This document shows positions 20,529-29,493 of a stretch of DNA of 64,000 nucleotides, piece after piece. The notes under the pieces were generated by a model. That model was not told where the DNA came from. It searched no databases and saw nothing but the letters and a program-made list of their open reading frames with translations. The DNA lies in NCBI RefSeq assembly GCF_002025705.1, contig NZ_CP018846.1, forward strand, positions 2,161,501 to 2,225,500, read 5' to 3'. Numbering within the stretch: the stretch's first letter is position 1; every line of letters begins with the position of its first letter. The translations under genes and the position numbers were made by a program. Source of the stretch: Pseudomonas putida. GTDB lineage: Bacteria > Pseudomonadota > Gammaproteobacteria > Pseudomonadales > Pseudomonadaceae.

Positions 20529-21347
20529 TCAGTGTTTGTTCTGAGCCAGCAACCGCTGCGCCCGCAACACCACCGGCGCATCGACCATCTGCCCATCCAG
20601 CTGGAACGCCCCGGCGCCATTGGCCGCCTCGCTCGCCGCCAGCACCCGCCGCGCCCACGCCAGCTCTTCGGCACTGGGCGCCAGCGCCGCATGAATCACC
20701 GCCACCTGCCGCGGATGAATGCACAACGCGCCGCCATAGCCCATGTCATAGGCATGCCGCATGGCCCGCTGCAGCCCTTGGGCATCGGCGATGGCCGGGT
20801 ACACCCCGTCCAGTGGCGGCGCCAGATCCGCCGCCCGCGAATGCAGCTGTACCGCCATGCGCGCCTGGTCGAGAAACTGCCGGGCCGCCTCGCTCTCGGT
20901 GTTCAAGCCCAGGTCCAGCGCCAGGTCGAGGCTGCCGAACGACAAGCGCTCGACGCCTTCTGCCGCCGCGATCTGCGCCAGCGCCAACAAACCCTTGGCA
21001 CTTTCGATGATCGGCCACACCGGCTTGCCACCATGCCAGGCCACCGCCACTTGCGCGGCGTTCTCCACCTTGGGCAGCAGCAGCCCGGCAACCCCTGGCT
21101 GCTGCGCACAGAAGGCCAGGTCCGCCGCGTGCTGCTGATGCTGCGGCGCATTCACCCGCACCCAAACCGACGCCTGCGGTGTGGCCTGCAGAAACGCCGC
21201 CAGGTTGTCGCGGGCCTGCTGCTTCAGCGGCTCCTCGACCGCATCCTCGAAGTCGACGATGACCACATCGGCGCCCGCCGCCAGCGCTTTGGCGAAACGT
21301 TCTGGCCGGCTGCCGGGCACGAACAGTGCTGAGCGCACGGTGTTCAT
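20529..21347 (-). CDS. ccl: (S)-Citramalyl-CoA lyase (HpcH/HpaI, CitE-like)
   Basis: A 272-residue CitE-like lyase that splits (S)-citramalyl-CoA into acetyl-CoA and pyruvate, the last step of itaconate breakdown. Landmarks are RSALFVPGSRPERFAKAL at the start, VDFEDAVEEPLK with metal-binding acidic residues, and LPKVENAAQ. The GTG-free start ATG at 21347 overlaps the stop of ict by four bases (ATGA). Order and content match P. aeruginosa PA0883. Confidence 0.9.
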   Translation of the reverse strand: MNTVRSALFVPGSRPERFAKALAAGADVVIVDFEDAVEEPLKQQARDNLAAFLQATPQASVWVRVNAPQHQQHAADLAFCAQQPGVAGLLLPKVENAAQVAVAWHGGKPVWPIIESAKGLLALAQIAAAEGVERLSFGSLDLALDLGLNTESEAARQFLDQARMAVQLHSRAADLAPPLDGVYPAIADAQGLQRAMRHAYDMGYGGALCIHPRQVAVIHAALAPSAEELAWARRVLAASEAANGAGAFQLDGQMVDAPVVLRAQRLLAQNKH

Positions 21348-22543
21348 ACCACGCCCCCCGAAACCAGGCTGGCCTGTTGTTCGGCCGTGAACCCCAGCTC
21401 GTCGAGGATGCCGCGTGTGTGCTGCCCCAGCGCCGGCACGGCGTCCATGCGTGGCGCGAACGCCGTATTGCGCCCCGGCGGCAGCAGCGCCGGCAGCTTG
21501 CCGGCCGGGCTGTCCACTTCGCGCCAGCTGTCGCGGGCCTGCAGCTGCGGATGCTGCCACACGCCGTGCATGTCGTTGACCCGGGCGTTGGCGATCTGGG
21601 CGTGTTCCAGGCGCGCCACCACTTCGTCGAGCGACAAGGCGGCAAACCGTTCGACGATGATCTGGCGCAGTACCTCGCGGTTTTCCGAGCGCTTGAAGTT
21701 GGCACTGAAGCGGTCATCGCTGGCCAGCGCCGGGTCCAGCAGCACCTTCTCGCAGAACAGCGCCCATTCCCGTTCATTCTGCAGGCCGAGCATGATCGTG
21801 CCGCCACCGCCAGTGGGGAAGGGGCCGTATGGATAGATGGTCGAGTGCGAGGCCCCGGCGCGTGGCGGTGGCGGCGCGCCGTTGTAGGCGTAGTACATCG
21901 GGTAGCCCATCCACTCCACCAGGCTCTCCAGCATCGACACATCGATGCGGCTGCCCAGGCCGGTCTTGTCGCGCAACAGCAGCGCCGACAGCACACCGGT
22001 GTAGGCATACATGCCGGCGGCGATGTCGGCGATCGAGCAACCGGCCTTGGCCATTTCCTCGTCGCCTGGGCCGCCGGTCACCGAGAGGAAGCCGCCCTCG
22101 CTCTGGATCAACAGGTCGTAGGCTTTCTTCTTTTCATACGGGCCTCCTGCGCCGTAACCGGAGATGTCGCAGACGATCAGGCGTGGGAAGCGCTGGTGCA
22201 GGCTTTCGAACGACAGGCCCATGCGTGCGGCTGCGCCGGGTGCGAGGTTTTGCACGAGCACGTCGGCCTTGGCCAGCAGGGCGTCGAGGATGCCGTCGGC
22301 AGCTTCCTGCTTGAGGTCGAGGGTGAGGCTTTCCTTGGAGCGGTTGGTCCACACGAAGTGCGAGGCCAGGCCGTCGACGCGCTGGTCGTAGCCACGGGCG
22401 AAGTCGCCGCTGCCGGGGCGTTCGACCTTGATCACGCGGGCGCCCAGGTCGGCCAGCTGGCGGGTGCAGAAGGGCGCGGCGATGGCGTGTTCCAGGCTGA
22501 TGACGGTGATGCCGTCCAGCGGGCGGGGTGCGGTTGGAGTCAT
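21344..22543 (-). CDS. ict: Itaconate CoA-transferase (CaiB/BaiF family III)
   Basis: A 399-residue class III CoA-transferase that moves CoA from succinyl-CoA to itaconate. The N-terminal PRPLDGITVISLEHAIAAPF and GARVIKVERPGSGDFARGYD are typical; the GLGSRIDVSMLESLVEWMGY region follows, with the catalytic aspartate expected earlier at SGYGAGGPYEKKKAYD. It lies between the MmgE/PrpD gene and ccl with short or overlapping junctions. The specific substrate is inferred from operon identity with the P. aeruginosa itaconate locus, because the family itself is broad. Confidence 0.88.
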   Translation of the reverse strand: MTPTAPRPLDGITVISLEHAIAAPFCTRQLADLGARVIKVERPGSGDFARGYDQRVDGLASHFVWTNRSKESLTLDLKQEAADGILDALLAKADVLVQNLAPGAAARMGLSFESLHQRFPRLIVCDISGYGAGGPYEKKKAYDLLIQSEGGFLSVTGGPGDEEMAKAGCSIADIAAGMYAYTGVLSALLLRDKTGLGSRIDVSMLESLVEWMGYPMYYAYNGAPPPPRAGASHSTIYPYGPFPTGGGGTIMLGLQNEREWALFCEKVLLDPALASDDRFSANFKRSENREVLRQIIVERFAALSLDEVVARLEHAQIANARVNDMHGVWQHPQLQARDSWREVDSPAGKLPALLPPGRNTAFAPRMDAVPALGQHTRGILDELGFTAEQQASLVSGGVV

Positions 22544-22561
22544 GGGTTCACCTGTTCATCA

Positions 22562-23911
22562 TCAGTGCAGTGCGGCCAGCGAGCGCGCATCGCGCAGCTG
22601 CCAGACCTGCTCGATCAAGGCCTGGCCCTGGGCTGGGCTGCGGGCGCCGGAATAGGCCAGCAGGCGCTGGAACTTGGCCTCCAGCTCCGGGCGCGAGAGG
22701 GTGTTGCCGGGGTCGCCCTTGGGCTCGTCGATGGCGGCGCTGAAGTGGCGGCCATCACTGCAGGTGACTTCGACCCGGCCCAGCCAGCGGGCCGGGTAGG
22801 CGGCGTCCACTTCAGGGTCCAGCTGCATTTCGACCTTGTCGCGCAAGCTGGCGACCCGTGGGTCGGTCAACGCCAGGTCGCGGAATTCGATGAGCTGCGC
22901 GCAGCCATGTACGGCAATCAGGCCCAGCACGGTGCCCATGGAGAACTTGGCCTGGTGCACGGTAGCCGGAACGGTGACCCGGCCGAGCACATCGATGGCG
23001 CCCTGGTGTACACGGGTGACCACCTTGGCGATCTGCTCGTGGCTCAGGCCTTCGCGCTGCATGAGATGCAGCAGCGCGTCGGCGGCGGGGTGGGTGTGGC
23101 GGCACGAGGCGTGGAACTTGAACGAGGTTTCCACCAGTGCCCAGCGCGTGCCCAGGCGGTCGCTCAGGCGCGCCGGGTCGGCGTCGCTGGACATGCCGGC
23201 GGCCAGGCCCTGGTCACCTTCGAGGATATTGCGTGCACCGCTCAGGCCATCGGCCGTCAGGTAAGCGGCGAGCAGGCCATCGGCAGCGGCCTTGGCCGTG
23301 TGCAGCTGCTTGGAGTCGGCAGCGTCGCGCAGGAACTCCCAGAGCCCGGCGGCCTGGGTGCCGGCGCTACCTAGCAGGTTGATGAACTGCTCCTTGTCGA
23401 AACCCAGCAGCTTGCCCACGCCAACGGCAGCGGCCAGGGTGCCGACGGTGGCGGTGGTGTGGAAGATACGGTAATGGGAGCGGCCCAGGAATTCGCCGAT
23501 GCGGATGCCCGCTTCGTAACCGGCGACAGCGGCCAGCAGCAGCTCCTGGCCAGACTTGCCGAGGTCCTGGGCCGCCGCCAGTACGGCGGAGAACACCACC
23601 GTTGCCGGGTGCAGCACCGAGCTGTTGTGCAGGTCGTCCTGCTCCACCAGGTGCGAGGCGGCGCCGTTGACCAACGCGGCGAAATAGGGCGATGAAGTGC
23701 GCCCGCTAGTCAGCACGCGGGCGCTGCCTTGGGCGGGGCCCATGCGCTCGGCATAGCGCTCGAACAGCGGGATCGGGTGCGCACCCTGGCTGGCCAGGGC
23801 CGAGCCGAGCCAGTCGAGGAACAGGTCTTCGGTGCGGGCCAGCACAGGGCCGGGGATCTGTGCGTAATGCAGGTCGGCGAGGAAGCCGGCCAGGGCTTGG
23901 GTATGCTGCAT
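22562..23911 (-). CDS. MmgE/PrpD family protein of the itaconate operon
   Basis: A 449-residue MmgE/PrpD fold protein, the superfamily of 2-methylcitrate dehydratase and cis-aconitate decarboxylase. Landmarks are FLDWLGSALASQGAHP near the N-terminus, LVEQDDLHNSSVLHPATVV with the conserved histidine, and FKFHASCRHTHPAADALL. It corresponds by position to PA0881. Its role here is not established: it might make itaconate from cis-aconitate, handle a related branched acid, or act as an isomerase. It is spaced 18 bp from ict and 10 bp from the dehydrogenase. Confidence 0.88.
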   Translation of the reverse strand: MQHTQALAGFLADLHYAQIPGPVLARTEDLFLDWLGSALASQGAHPIPLFERYAERMGPAQGSARVLTSGRTSSPYFAALVNGAASHLVEQDDLHNSSVLHPATVVFSAVLAAAQDLGKSGQELLLAAVAGYEAGIRIGEFLGRSHYRIFHTTATVGTLAAAVGVGKLLGFDKEQFINLLGSAGTQAAGLWEFLRDAADSKQLHTAKAAADGLLAAYLTADGLSGARNILEGDQGLAAGMSSDADPARLSDRLGTRWALVETSFKFHASCRHTHPAADALLHLMQREGLSHEQIAKVVTRVHQGAIDVLGRVTVPATVHQAKFSMGTVLGLIAVHGCAQLIEFRDLALTDPRVASLRDKVEMQLDPEVDAAYPARWLGRVEVTCSDGRHFSAAIDEPKGDPGNTLSRPELEAKFQRLLAYSGARSPAQGQALIEQVWQLRDARSLAALH

Positions 23912-23921
23912 GTTCAGGCCC

Positions 23922-25085
23922 TCAGAAGCTACGCGGCAGTTCGAGCAGGTGCTCGGCCACGTAGGACAGGATCAGGTTGGTGGAGATCGGCGCTACCTGG
24001 TACAGGCGGGTTTCGCGGAACTTGCGCTCGACGTCGTATTCGCAGGCAAAGCCGAACCCGCCGTGGGTCTGCAGGCAGGCGTTGGCCGCTTCCCACGAGG
24101 CTTTGGCTGCCAGGTACTTGGCCATGTTGGCGCTGGCCCCGGCGTTCTGCCCGCTGTCGTACTCGGCGCAGGCGCGCCAGCGCATCAGGTCGGCGGCCTC
24201 GATTTCGATATGGGCCTCGGCGATGGGGAACTGCACGCCCTGGTTCTGCCCGATCGGGCGGCCGAACACCACGCGGTCACGGGCGTAGACACTGGCTTTT
24301 TCGACGAACCAGCGGCCATCGCCGATGCATTCGGCGGCGATCAGCGTGCGCTCGGCATTGAGGCCGTCGAGGATGTAGCGGAAGCCTTTGCCTTCCTCGC
24401 CAATCAGGCTGCTGGCCGGCAGTTCGAGGTTGTCGAAGAACAGTTCGTTGGTCTCGTGGTTGACCATGTTGGCGATCGGCTGCACGGTCAGGCCGTTGCC
24501 GATGGCTTCACGCAGGTCGACCAGGAAGATCGACATGCCCTCGGATTTTTTCTTCACTTCAGCCAGCGGCGTGGTGCGCGCCAGCAGGATCATCAGGTCC
24601 GAGTGCTGGATGCGCGAGATCCACACCTTCTGGCCATTGATCACGTATTTGTCGCCCTGACGCACGGCAGTGGTCTTGATCTTGGTGGTATCGGTGCCGG
24701 TGGTGGGTTCGGTCACGCCCATCGACTGCAGGCGCAGTTCGCCGCTGGCGAGCTTGGGCAGGTAGTGGCGCTTCTGTTCCTCGCTGCCATGGCGCAGCAG
24801 GGTGAACATGTTGTACATCTGCCCGTGCACGGTGCCGGAGTTGCCGCCGCACGCGTTCACCTCTTCGAGTATCACCGACGCCTCTGCCAGGCCCAGGCCC
24901 GAGCCGCCGTACGCTTCCGGGATCATCGCCGACAGCCAGCCGGCGTCGGTCATGGCTTTGACGAAGGCTTCCGGGAAGCCCTTTTCTTCATCGACCTTGC
25001 GCCAGTAGCTGGCGTCGAATTCGGCGCACAAGGCGCGCACGCCTTCGCGGATGGCATTGAGTTCATCGCTGTCGTACGTATGCAT
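23922..25085 (-). CDS. Acyl-CoA dehydrogenase of the itaconate operon
   Basis: A 387-residue FAD acyl-CoA dehydrogenase. It shows the family signatures LQSMGVTEPTTGTDTTKIKT and QTHGGFGFACEYDVERKFRETR, with glutamate candidates for the catalytic base. Position equals PA0879. In a pathway for branched C5 dicarboxylates it could oxidise methylsuccinyl-CoA to mesaconyl-CoA or itaconyl-CoA, so extending the operon to methylsuccinate; this is inference. It lies between the hydratase and the MmgE/PrpD gene with gaps of 21 and 10 bp. Confidence 0.92.
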   Translation of the reverse strand: MHTYDSDELNAIREGVRALCAEFDASYWRKVDEEKGFPEAFVKAMTDAGWLSAMIPEAYGGSGLGLAEASVILEEVNACGGNSGTVHGQMYNMFTLLRHGSEEQKRHYLPKLASGELRLQSMGVTEPTTGTDTTKIKTTAVRQGDKYVINGQKVWISRIQHSDLMILLARTTPLAEVKKKSEGMSIFLVDLREAIGNGLTVQPIANMVNHETNELFFDNLELPASSLIGEEGKGFRYILDGLNAERTLIAAECIGDGRWFVEKASVYARDRVVFGRPIGQNQGVQFPIAEAHIEIEAADLMRWRACAEYDSGQNAGASANMAKYLAAKASWEAANACLQTHGGFGFACEYDVERKFRETRLYQVAPISTNLILSYVAEHLLELPRSF

Positions 25086-25106
25086 GCGGGTGTTCCCTGT
25101 CTGGTA

Positions 25107-25946
25107 TCAGTCGAAAAGCACGTCGGCGCTTTGCGCCACGCCGTCGGCATTGCCGGCCCACAGCTGGGCCTGGCCTGGCGCGCTGATGCGCCCGGCCACC
25201 TCGAATGGCGTTGGCACGGTCAGCGGGCGCACGCCGCGGTAGGCGAAATGGCGCACCTGCCTGCCTGGGTTGGCGCGGATGAACGCACGCAGGTTCAAGG
25301 TGGCGATCATCGGGCCGTGCACCACCAGGCCGGCGTAGCCTTCGGTGTCGGTGACGTAGGGGAAGTCGTAGTGGATGCGGTGGCCGTTGAAGGTCACGGC
25401 GGAGTAACGGAACAGCAGGGTCGGCGTCGGCGTTACCGCTTCGCGCCAGTCGGCCAGTGCATCGGCCGGAGCGCTGTCGAGCCTGGGCGGGTTGGGCTCG
25501 CGGTAGACGATGTCCTGCTCTTCACGCACGCACAACTCACCGTGCTGCGAGTAGTCGTGGCGCACGGTCACGAACAGCAGGGCACCGGTGCGACCGTGCT
25601 TTTCCTCGATGTGTAGGATGGTCGACAGGCGGTGTGCCTCGGCACCGACCTTGAGCGGGGCGATGAACTCGACCCGCCCGCCGGCCCACATGCGGTTGCG
25701 GTTGTCGGCTGGGGGCAGGAAGCCGCCGCGTGCCGGGTGGCCGTCAGCGCCCAGTTGCGCTTCGGCCAGCGGCTCCTGGAAGAAGCACCACATCCATAGC
25801 GGTGGCAGGGGTTGGCCGACGGCGGGGGCGGTCTCGCCGAAGGTGGCGGCGATGCGCTTGATCAGGTTGCGGCTGAGCTCATCGACGGCCTCTTCCGTGC
25901 GGCCGATCCAGGCGCTGTAGTCGATGGGCGGGTGGGGAGCAGTCAT
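25107..25946 (-). CDS. ich: Itaconyl-CoA hydratase (FAS1/MaoC-like hot-dog fold)
   Basis: A 279-residue double hot-dog hydratase of the mesaconyl-C4-CoA hydratase group. It adds water to itaconyl-CoA to give (S)-citramalyl-CoA. It has an N-terminal FAS1-type dehydratase domain (with LPPLWMWCFFQEP and GRVEFIAPLKVGAEAHRLST) and a C-terminal MaoC-like part containing YDFPYVTDTEGYAGLVVHGP, where the active-site Asp and His lie. In-frame ATG codons at 25952 and 25946 follow AGAGG; the latter has better spacing. It is the first gene of the operon, 67 bp from the LysR operator, and matches PA0878. Confidence 0.9.
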   Translation of the reverse strand: MTAPHPPIDYSAWIGRTEEAVDELSRNLIKRIAATFGETAPAVGQPLPPLWMWCFFQEPLAEAQLGADGHPARGGFLPPADNRNRMWAGGRVEFIAPLKVGAEAHRLSTILHIEEKHGRTGALLFVTVRHDYSQHGELCVREEQDIVYREPNPPRLDSAPADALADWREAVTPTPTLLFRYSAVTFNGHRIHYDFPYVTDTEGYAGLVVHGPMIATLNLRAFIRANPGRQVRHFAYRGVRPLTVPTPFEVAGRISAPGQAQLWAGNADGVAQSADVLFD

Positions 25947-26012
25947 AACCATGGGCCTCTGCATTTGTTGTTATGGGCCGATCATGCGAGGCGCCCGGCA
26001 TTCTGTGAATTT

Positions 26013-26050
26013 GCATTTGTGTAAGGCAGCGTTCATGTATGCTGAACGCC
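26013..26050. promoter_or_regulatory. LysR-type operator between ich and its regulator
   Basis: GCATTTGTGTAAGGC is followed by the inverted repeat GCGTTC-N9-GAACGC in the divergent promoter region of ich and the LysR gene. A near-copy stands before the TRAP genes at 20345-20382. Divergent placement next to the LysR gene is the classical arrangement for autorepression and inducer-dependent activation. Confidence 0.85.
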
Positions 26051-26087
26051 ATGTTTTTGCCTGCACTGGCCACAACCGGAGCCTCAC

Positions 26088-26975
26088 ATGCATTTCGACC
26101 TGGCAGACCTGCGGCTTTTCATCCATATCGGCGAGTCGCCGAGCCTGACCCAGGGTGCGCGTCGGGCGTTCCTTTCGCCCGCTGCGGCCAGTGCGCGGGT
26201 CAAGGCGCTGGAAGCCCAGCTCGACACGCGTCTGCTTTACCGTGACAGCCGCGGCGTGGAGCTGACTCCGGCGGGGCACAAGCTGCTGATGCATGCCCGC
26301 CTGATCATGCGTCAGGTCGACTACCTGAAAGCCGAGTTCACCCAGTTCGGCACCGACCTGGCCGGGCATATCCGCATCTTCGCCAACACCACCGCGGTCA
26401 CCGAGTTCCTGCCCGAAGTGCTGGCCGGCTTCATGGCCAAGCGCCCGGGGGTGACTGTCGACCTGCAGGAGCGCCTGTCGCGGGACATCGTGCGCGGTGT
26501 GCTCGATGGCAGCAGCGACATGGGCATCATCGCGGGGCCCGTGGAGGCCAGCGGTCTGCAGGTGATGCACTTCAGCACCGACCGCCTGGTGCTGATCGTG
26601 CCGACCGGCCATGAGCTGGCTGGCCGCAAGACGGTGACCTTGAAGCAGACCCTGGACTTCCAGCATATCGGCCTGCACGACGGCAGCACCTTGTTGAGCT
26701 TCCTGCGTGACCATGTGGAACGCATGGGCCTGAACCTGTCGCTGCGCATTCAGCTGTCGAGCTTCGAGGCGATCTGCCGGCTGGTGGAGGCGGGGGTGGG
26801 CATCGGCATCATCCCCGAGTCGGCGGCGCTGCGGCACAGCCAGACCATGGAGCTGGTCACCATCAGCCTGGATGAGCCATGGGCGGTGCGCGAGCGGAGC
26901 ATTCTGGTACGTGAACTGGAGGCGTTACCGGGGACCGTGCGGGCGTTGATTGCGACGTTGATGCCTGGAGCTTGA
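26088..26975 (+). CDS. LysR-family regulator of the itaconate operon (RipR-like)
   Basis: A 295-residue LysR protein. It has an N-terminal winged helix (FDLADLRLFIHIGESPSLTQ, then RAFLSPAAASARVKALE) and an effector domain starting near residue 90 with HIRIFANTTAVTEFLPEVLA. A GGAG ribosome site precedes the ATG. It is divergent from ich, equals PA0877 by position, and related RipR proteins control itaconate genes in enteric bacteria. Its domain closely resembles that of the LysR protein at 35415-36338, suggesting that both sense related short-chain dicarboxylates or their CoA esters. Confidence 0.9.
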   Translation: MHFDLADLRLFIHIGESPSLTQGARRAFLSPAAASARVKALEAQLDTRLLYRDSRGVELTPAGHKLLMHARLIMRQVDYLKAEFTQFGTDLAGHIRIFANTTAVTEFLPEVLAGFMAKRPGVTVDLQERLSRDIVRGVLDGSSDMGIIAGPVEASGLQVMHFSTDRLVLIVPTGHELAGRKTVTLKQTLDFQHIGLHDGSTLLSFLRDHVERMGLNLSLRIQLSSFEAICRLVEAGVGIGIIPESAALRHSQTMELVTISLDEPWAVRERSILVRELEALPGTVRALIATLMPGA

Positions 26976-27083
26976 TACTGACAGGGCGAGTTTCGCTGAA
27001 AGCAGTACTTACATTTTCACAGATGAGCGTAGCGAATCAGGGTGCTACTGTTCGGTGCAACTATTGCACTCTATACTCTTCCT

Positions 27084-27326
27084 ATGCCTACGATCCATCG
27101 GCTGTCTGACTGTTCGATTTGCATGTACGCGAATGATCATGCGCCACCTCATTTTCATGTAAGGTTCAATGATGGTCGCCAGGCACTGATAGCGATTGAG
27201 GATCTGTCACTGCTGACGGGCTTTGGCGGCTCGGCGGTTTCAAGGCGGGAGCTGTGTGAAGCGATTGAATGGGCCTCGCAGAACAGACCTCAACTGCTTG
27301 CCAAATGGAAGGAGTTGAATCAATGA
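27084..27326 (+). CDS. DUF4160 domain protein
   Basis: An 80-residue protein starting MPTIHRLSDCSICMYANDHA, with the PPHFHVRFNDGRQA motif diagnostic of DUF4160. The ATG at 27084 is chosen because family members begin MPTI. Function is unknown. It overlaps the next gene by four bases (ATGA), forming the common DUF4160-DUF2442 couple. Local base composition is less GC-rich than the flanks, suggesting acquisition. Confidence 0.85.
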   Translation: MPTIHRLSDCSICMYANDHAPPHFHVRFNDGRQALIAIEDLSLLTGFGGSAVSRRELCEAIEWASQNRPQLLAKWKELNQ

Positions 27327-27850
27327 CCAACAGGCATTTCCAGCTGAAAGATATTGCGGTTTTCGCCCCCAGTTCCTTGCTGCTGACTTTCGCGGACGGT
27401 GAACAGCTTCCGGTGAAACTGGACGAGATCATCGCCAGGCATCCGACCTTGCACAGGCTCTCGAATCCCGCCGTTTTTGCAACCGCAGCCATAGGGGAGT
27501 GGAAGGACACTGTCATCTGGGCCAACGACGACAATCTGGAACTGGCTGCCGACAACCTCCGTGCGCGGGCTGTGGAACAGGCTGGCGAGTGCTCGCACGA
27601 GCATCTCTGGAACTGGATGGCAAAACACGGGATGACGTTGGACCGAGCAGCGCAAGAGCTAGGCTTGAGTCGTCGAATGCTGGCCTACTACCGAAGTGGA
27701 GAGAAGCCCATTCCAAGGACGGTAGCGCTTGCGATGAAGGGTTGGGATGCGTTGTATGCGGGAAAGGCCAAGTCCAGAAAAGGGAGCGAACGCGTGACTA
27801 TCCATCGTCACGCGGAAAAAGTATCTCCCGTCAAAACTGCTTCATCATGA
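27323..27850 (+). CDS. DUF2442 protein with C-terminal HTH
   Basis: A 175-residue protein translated in overlap with the DUF4160 gene. Residues 1-70 form a DUF2442 domain (FADGEQLPVKLDEIIARHPT); residues about 95-140 form an XRE-like helix-turn-helix (MTLDRAAQELGLSRRMLAYY and RSGEKPIPRTVALAM). The basic tail is disordered. The HTH suggests DNA binding and possibly autoregulation, as in toxin-antitoxin operons, but neither partner has a recognised toxic fold. It ends in a short overlap with the convergent cupin gene. Confidence 0.85.
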   Translation: MTNRHFQLKDIAVFAPSSLLLTFADGEQLPVKLDEIIARHPTLHRLSNPAVFATAAIGEWKDTVIWANDDNLELAADNLRARAVEQAGECSHEHLWNWMAKHGMTLDRAAQELGLSRRMLAYYRSGEKPIPRTVALAMKGWDALYAGKAKSRKGSERVTIHRHAEKVSPVKTASS

Positions 27851-28489
27851 AAGCCCCAGGGTAGGCGCGGCGTCCTTGCACCATAGGCGTGCGCCCTGCG
27901 GGCCGGCGCAAGCGTGCAAGGGAGTGCCTGCTGGAAGGCGAATCCAGCTCAAAGGTTGCAGGCTGAACTGCGCACCGTCCAGGCTGCCTTGCAAAAGCAG
28001 GCATTCAAGGCCGCGCGGGTTGTCCAGGTGAACAGCGGCGCCGGGTTGCAGGTGCTTGATACACACCTGTTCGTAGGCGTTCGAAAACAGCACCTGGTCG
28101 CCCTGCGCCGATACCGTTGCGACCAGCTGCTGGTCATCGTCGGGGTGAAACTGCTGCAGGCGGACGAAGATCGTGCAACCCTCGCTGGACTTCGGCGTGT
28201 GGGCGCTGCCTGGCGGGTTGCGCACATAACTGCCAGCCGGGTAATGGCCGCGCTCATCCTCGAAGACGCCTTCCAGTACCACAAATTCTTCGCCGCCAGG
28301 GTGCTGGTGGGCGCTGAAATGGCTGCCGGGGGCATAACGCACCAGGCTGGTGGCGCGGGCCTTTTCGCCACCGATGCGAAACAGCGGGCGGCGCTCGACG
28401 CCAGGCAGCGGGCTGGCCAGCCAGGGCAGGTCGGCACCGTGCATGATGGCGGGCAGGGTCAGGTCGGCGTTCAGGCGGTCCGGGAGCAT
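27845..28489 (-). CDS. Cupin protein, ChrR-like
   Basis: A 214-residue bicupin-like protein. The first cupin carries the metal motif HFSAHQHPGGEEFVVLEG and GSYVRNPPGSAHTPKS, as in the ChrR anti-sigma cupin domain. The zinc-binding anti-sigma N-terminal helix of true ChrR is absent and no sigma factor is adjacent. It is therefore more likely a stand-alone metal-binding cupin. The role is unknown. Confidence 0.85.
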   Translation of the reverse strand: MLPDRLNADLTLPAIMHGADLPWLASPLPGVERRPLFRIGGEKARATSLVRYAPGSHFSAHQHPGGEEFVVLEGVFEDERGHYPAGSYVRNPPGSAHTPKSSEGCTIFVRLQQFHPDDDQQLVATVSAQGDQVLFSNAYEQVCIKHLQPGAAVHLDNPRGLECLLLQGSLDGAQFSLQPLSWIRLPAGTPLHACAGPQGARLWCKDAAPTLGLS

Positions 28490-28614
28490 GGCGGTTTTCC
28501 TGGGGTTGCAGGGTTGGCTGTAGCGGCCCGCCCATGATCAGCTGTTGTTAGATAACGATAAAGGCTCTAAAACAACTGACAAACAAGAATTTCCACCTCA
28601 GAGGTGTCAACACC

Positions 28615-29493
28615 ATGAGTGCCCGCACTACAACCATCGCCGGCCACGGTAAACAATCCTGGCTCTGGCCCGCCCTGTTCAGCCTTGTGGCCTTCGCCGC
28701 CAACTCGATCTTCTGCCGCCTGGCCCTGCGCGACGGGGCGATCGATGCCGAGTCGTTCACTGTGCTGCGCCTGGCCAGCGGGGCGGTGTTTCTGTTGCTG
28801 CTGATGCGCCTGCGCAAGCCGGGCATGGCATTGGGCGGCAGCTGGAAGGGCGGCCTGGCGTTGTACCTCTATGCGTACCTGTTCTCCGTGGCCTACCTGC
28901 AACTGGGCGCCGGTGTCGGCGCCCTGGTGCTGTTTGGTGCCGTGCAGATCACCATGTTCGCCTTCGCCTGGCTCAAGGGCGAACGCCTGAGTGCGCGCAC
29001 CTTGCTGGGCATGCTGATCGCTTTCGCCGGCCTGGTCCTGCTGCTGTTGCCCGGTGCTGAGGCGCCACCGCTGCTCAGTGCCCTGGTGATGGCGGCTTCG
29101 GGTGTGGCCTGGGGTGTCTATTCACTGCTGGGCAAAGGCTCGCCCAACCCCCTGGCCGACACGGCCGGTAATTTCGTCCGCAGCCTGCCGCTGCTGCTGG
29201 TACTGGGCATTGTCATGCTGGCGTTGGCGCGTATGCATCTCAGCCTGGCGGGGGTGCTATATGCCCTGGCCTCCGGTGTGCTGGCCTCCGGTGCAGGCTA
29301 TGCGGTGTGGTACGGAGTGGTGAAGCAGGTCAGTGCCCAACAGGCGGCGACGATGCAGCTCAGTGTGCCGGTCATCGCCGCGCTGGGTGGTGTGCTGCTT
29401 ATCGGCGAAGCGATGTCGCTGCGCCTGCTGCTCGCCTCGCTGGTGGTGCTGGGTGGCGTGGCGCTGGCGCTGCTGCCGGCCAGGCCACGTTAG
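28615..29493 (+). CDS. DMT-superfamily (EamA) inner-membrane transporter
   Basis: A 292-residue protein with ten predicted helices and two EamA repeats (about 15-145 and 160-288). Segments such as FAANSIFCRLALRDG and ASGVAWGVYSLLGKGS are characteristic. It is an exporter or permease for small metabolites of unknown identity. It is divergent from the cupin gene by 125 bp. The stop overlaps that of the convergent porin gene by four bases. Confidence 0.9.
   Translation: MSARTTTIAGHGKQSWLWPALFSLVAFAANSIFCRLALRDGAIDAESFTVLRLASGAVFLLLLMRLRKPGMALGGSWKGGLALYLYAYLFSVAYLQLGAGVGALVLFGAVQITMFAFAWLKGERLSARTLLGMLIAFAGLVLLLLPGAEAPPLLSALVMAASGVAWGVYSLLGKGSPNPLADTAGNFVRSLPLLLVLGIVMLALARMHLSLAGVLYALASGVLASGAGYAVWYGVVKQVSAQQAATMQLSVPVIAALGGVLLIGEAMSLRLLLASLVVLGGVALALLPARPR

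Noticed and set aside
21326..23374. Long plus-strand frame opposite ict and the MmgE/PrpD gene
   Set aside because: Both genes on the minus strand carry complete family signatures; the plus frame has none and crosses gene borders.
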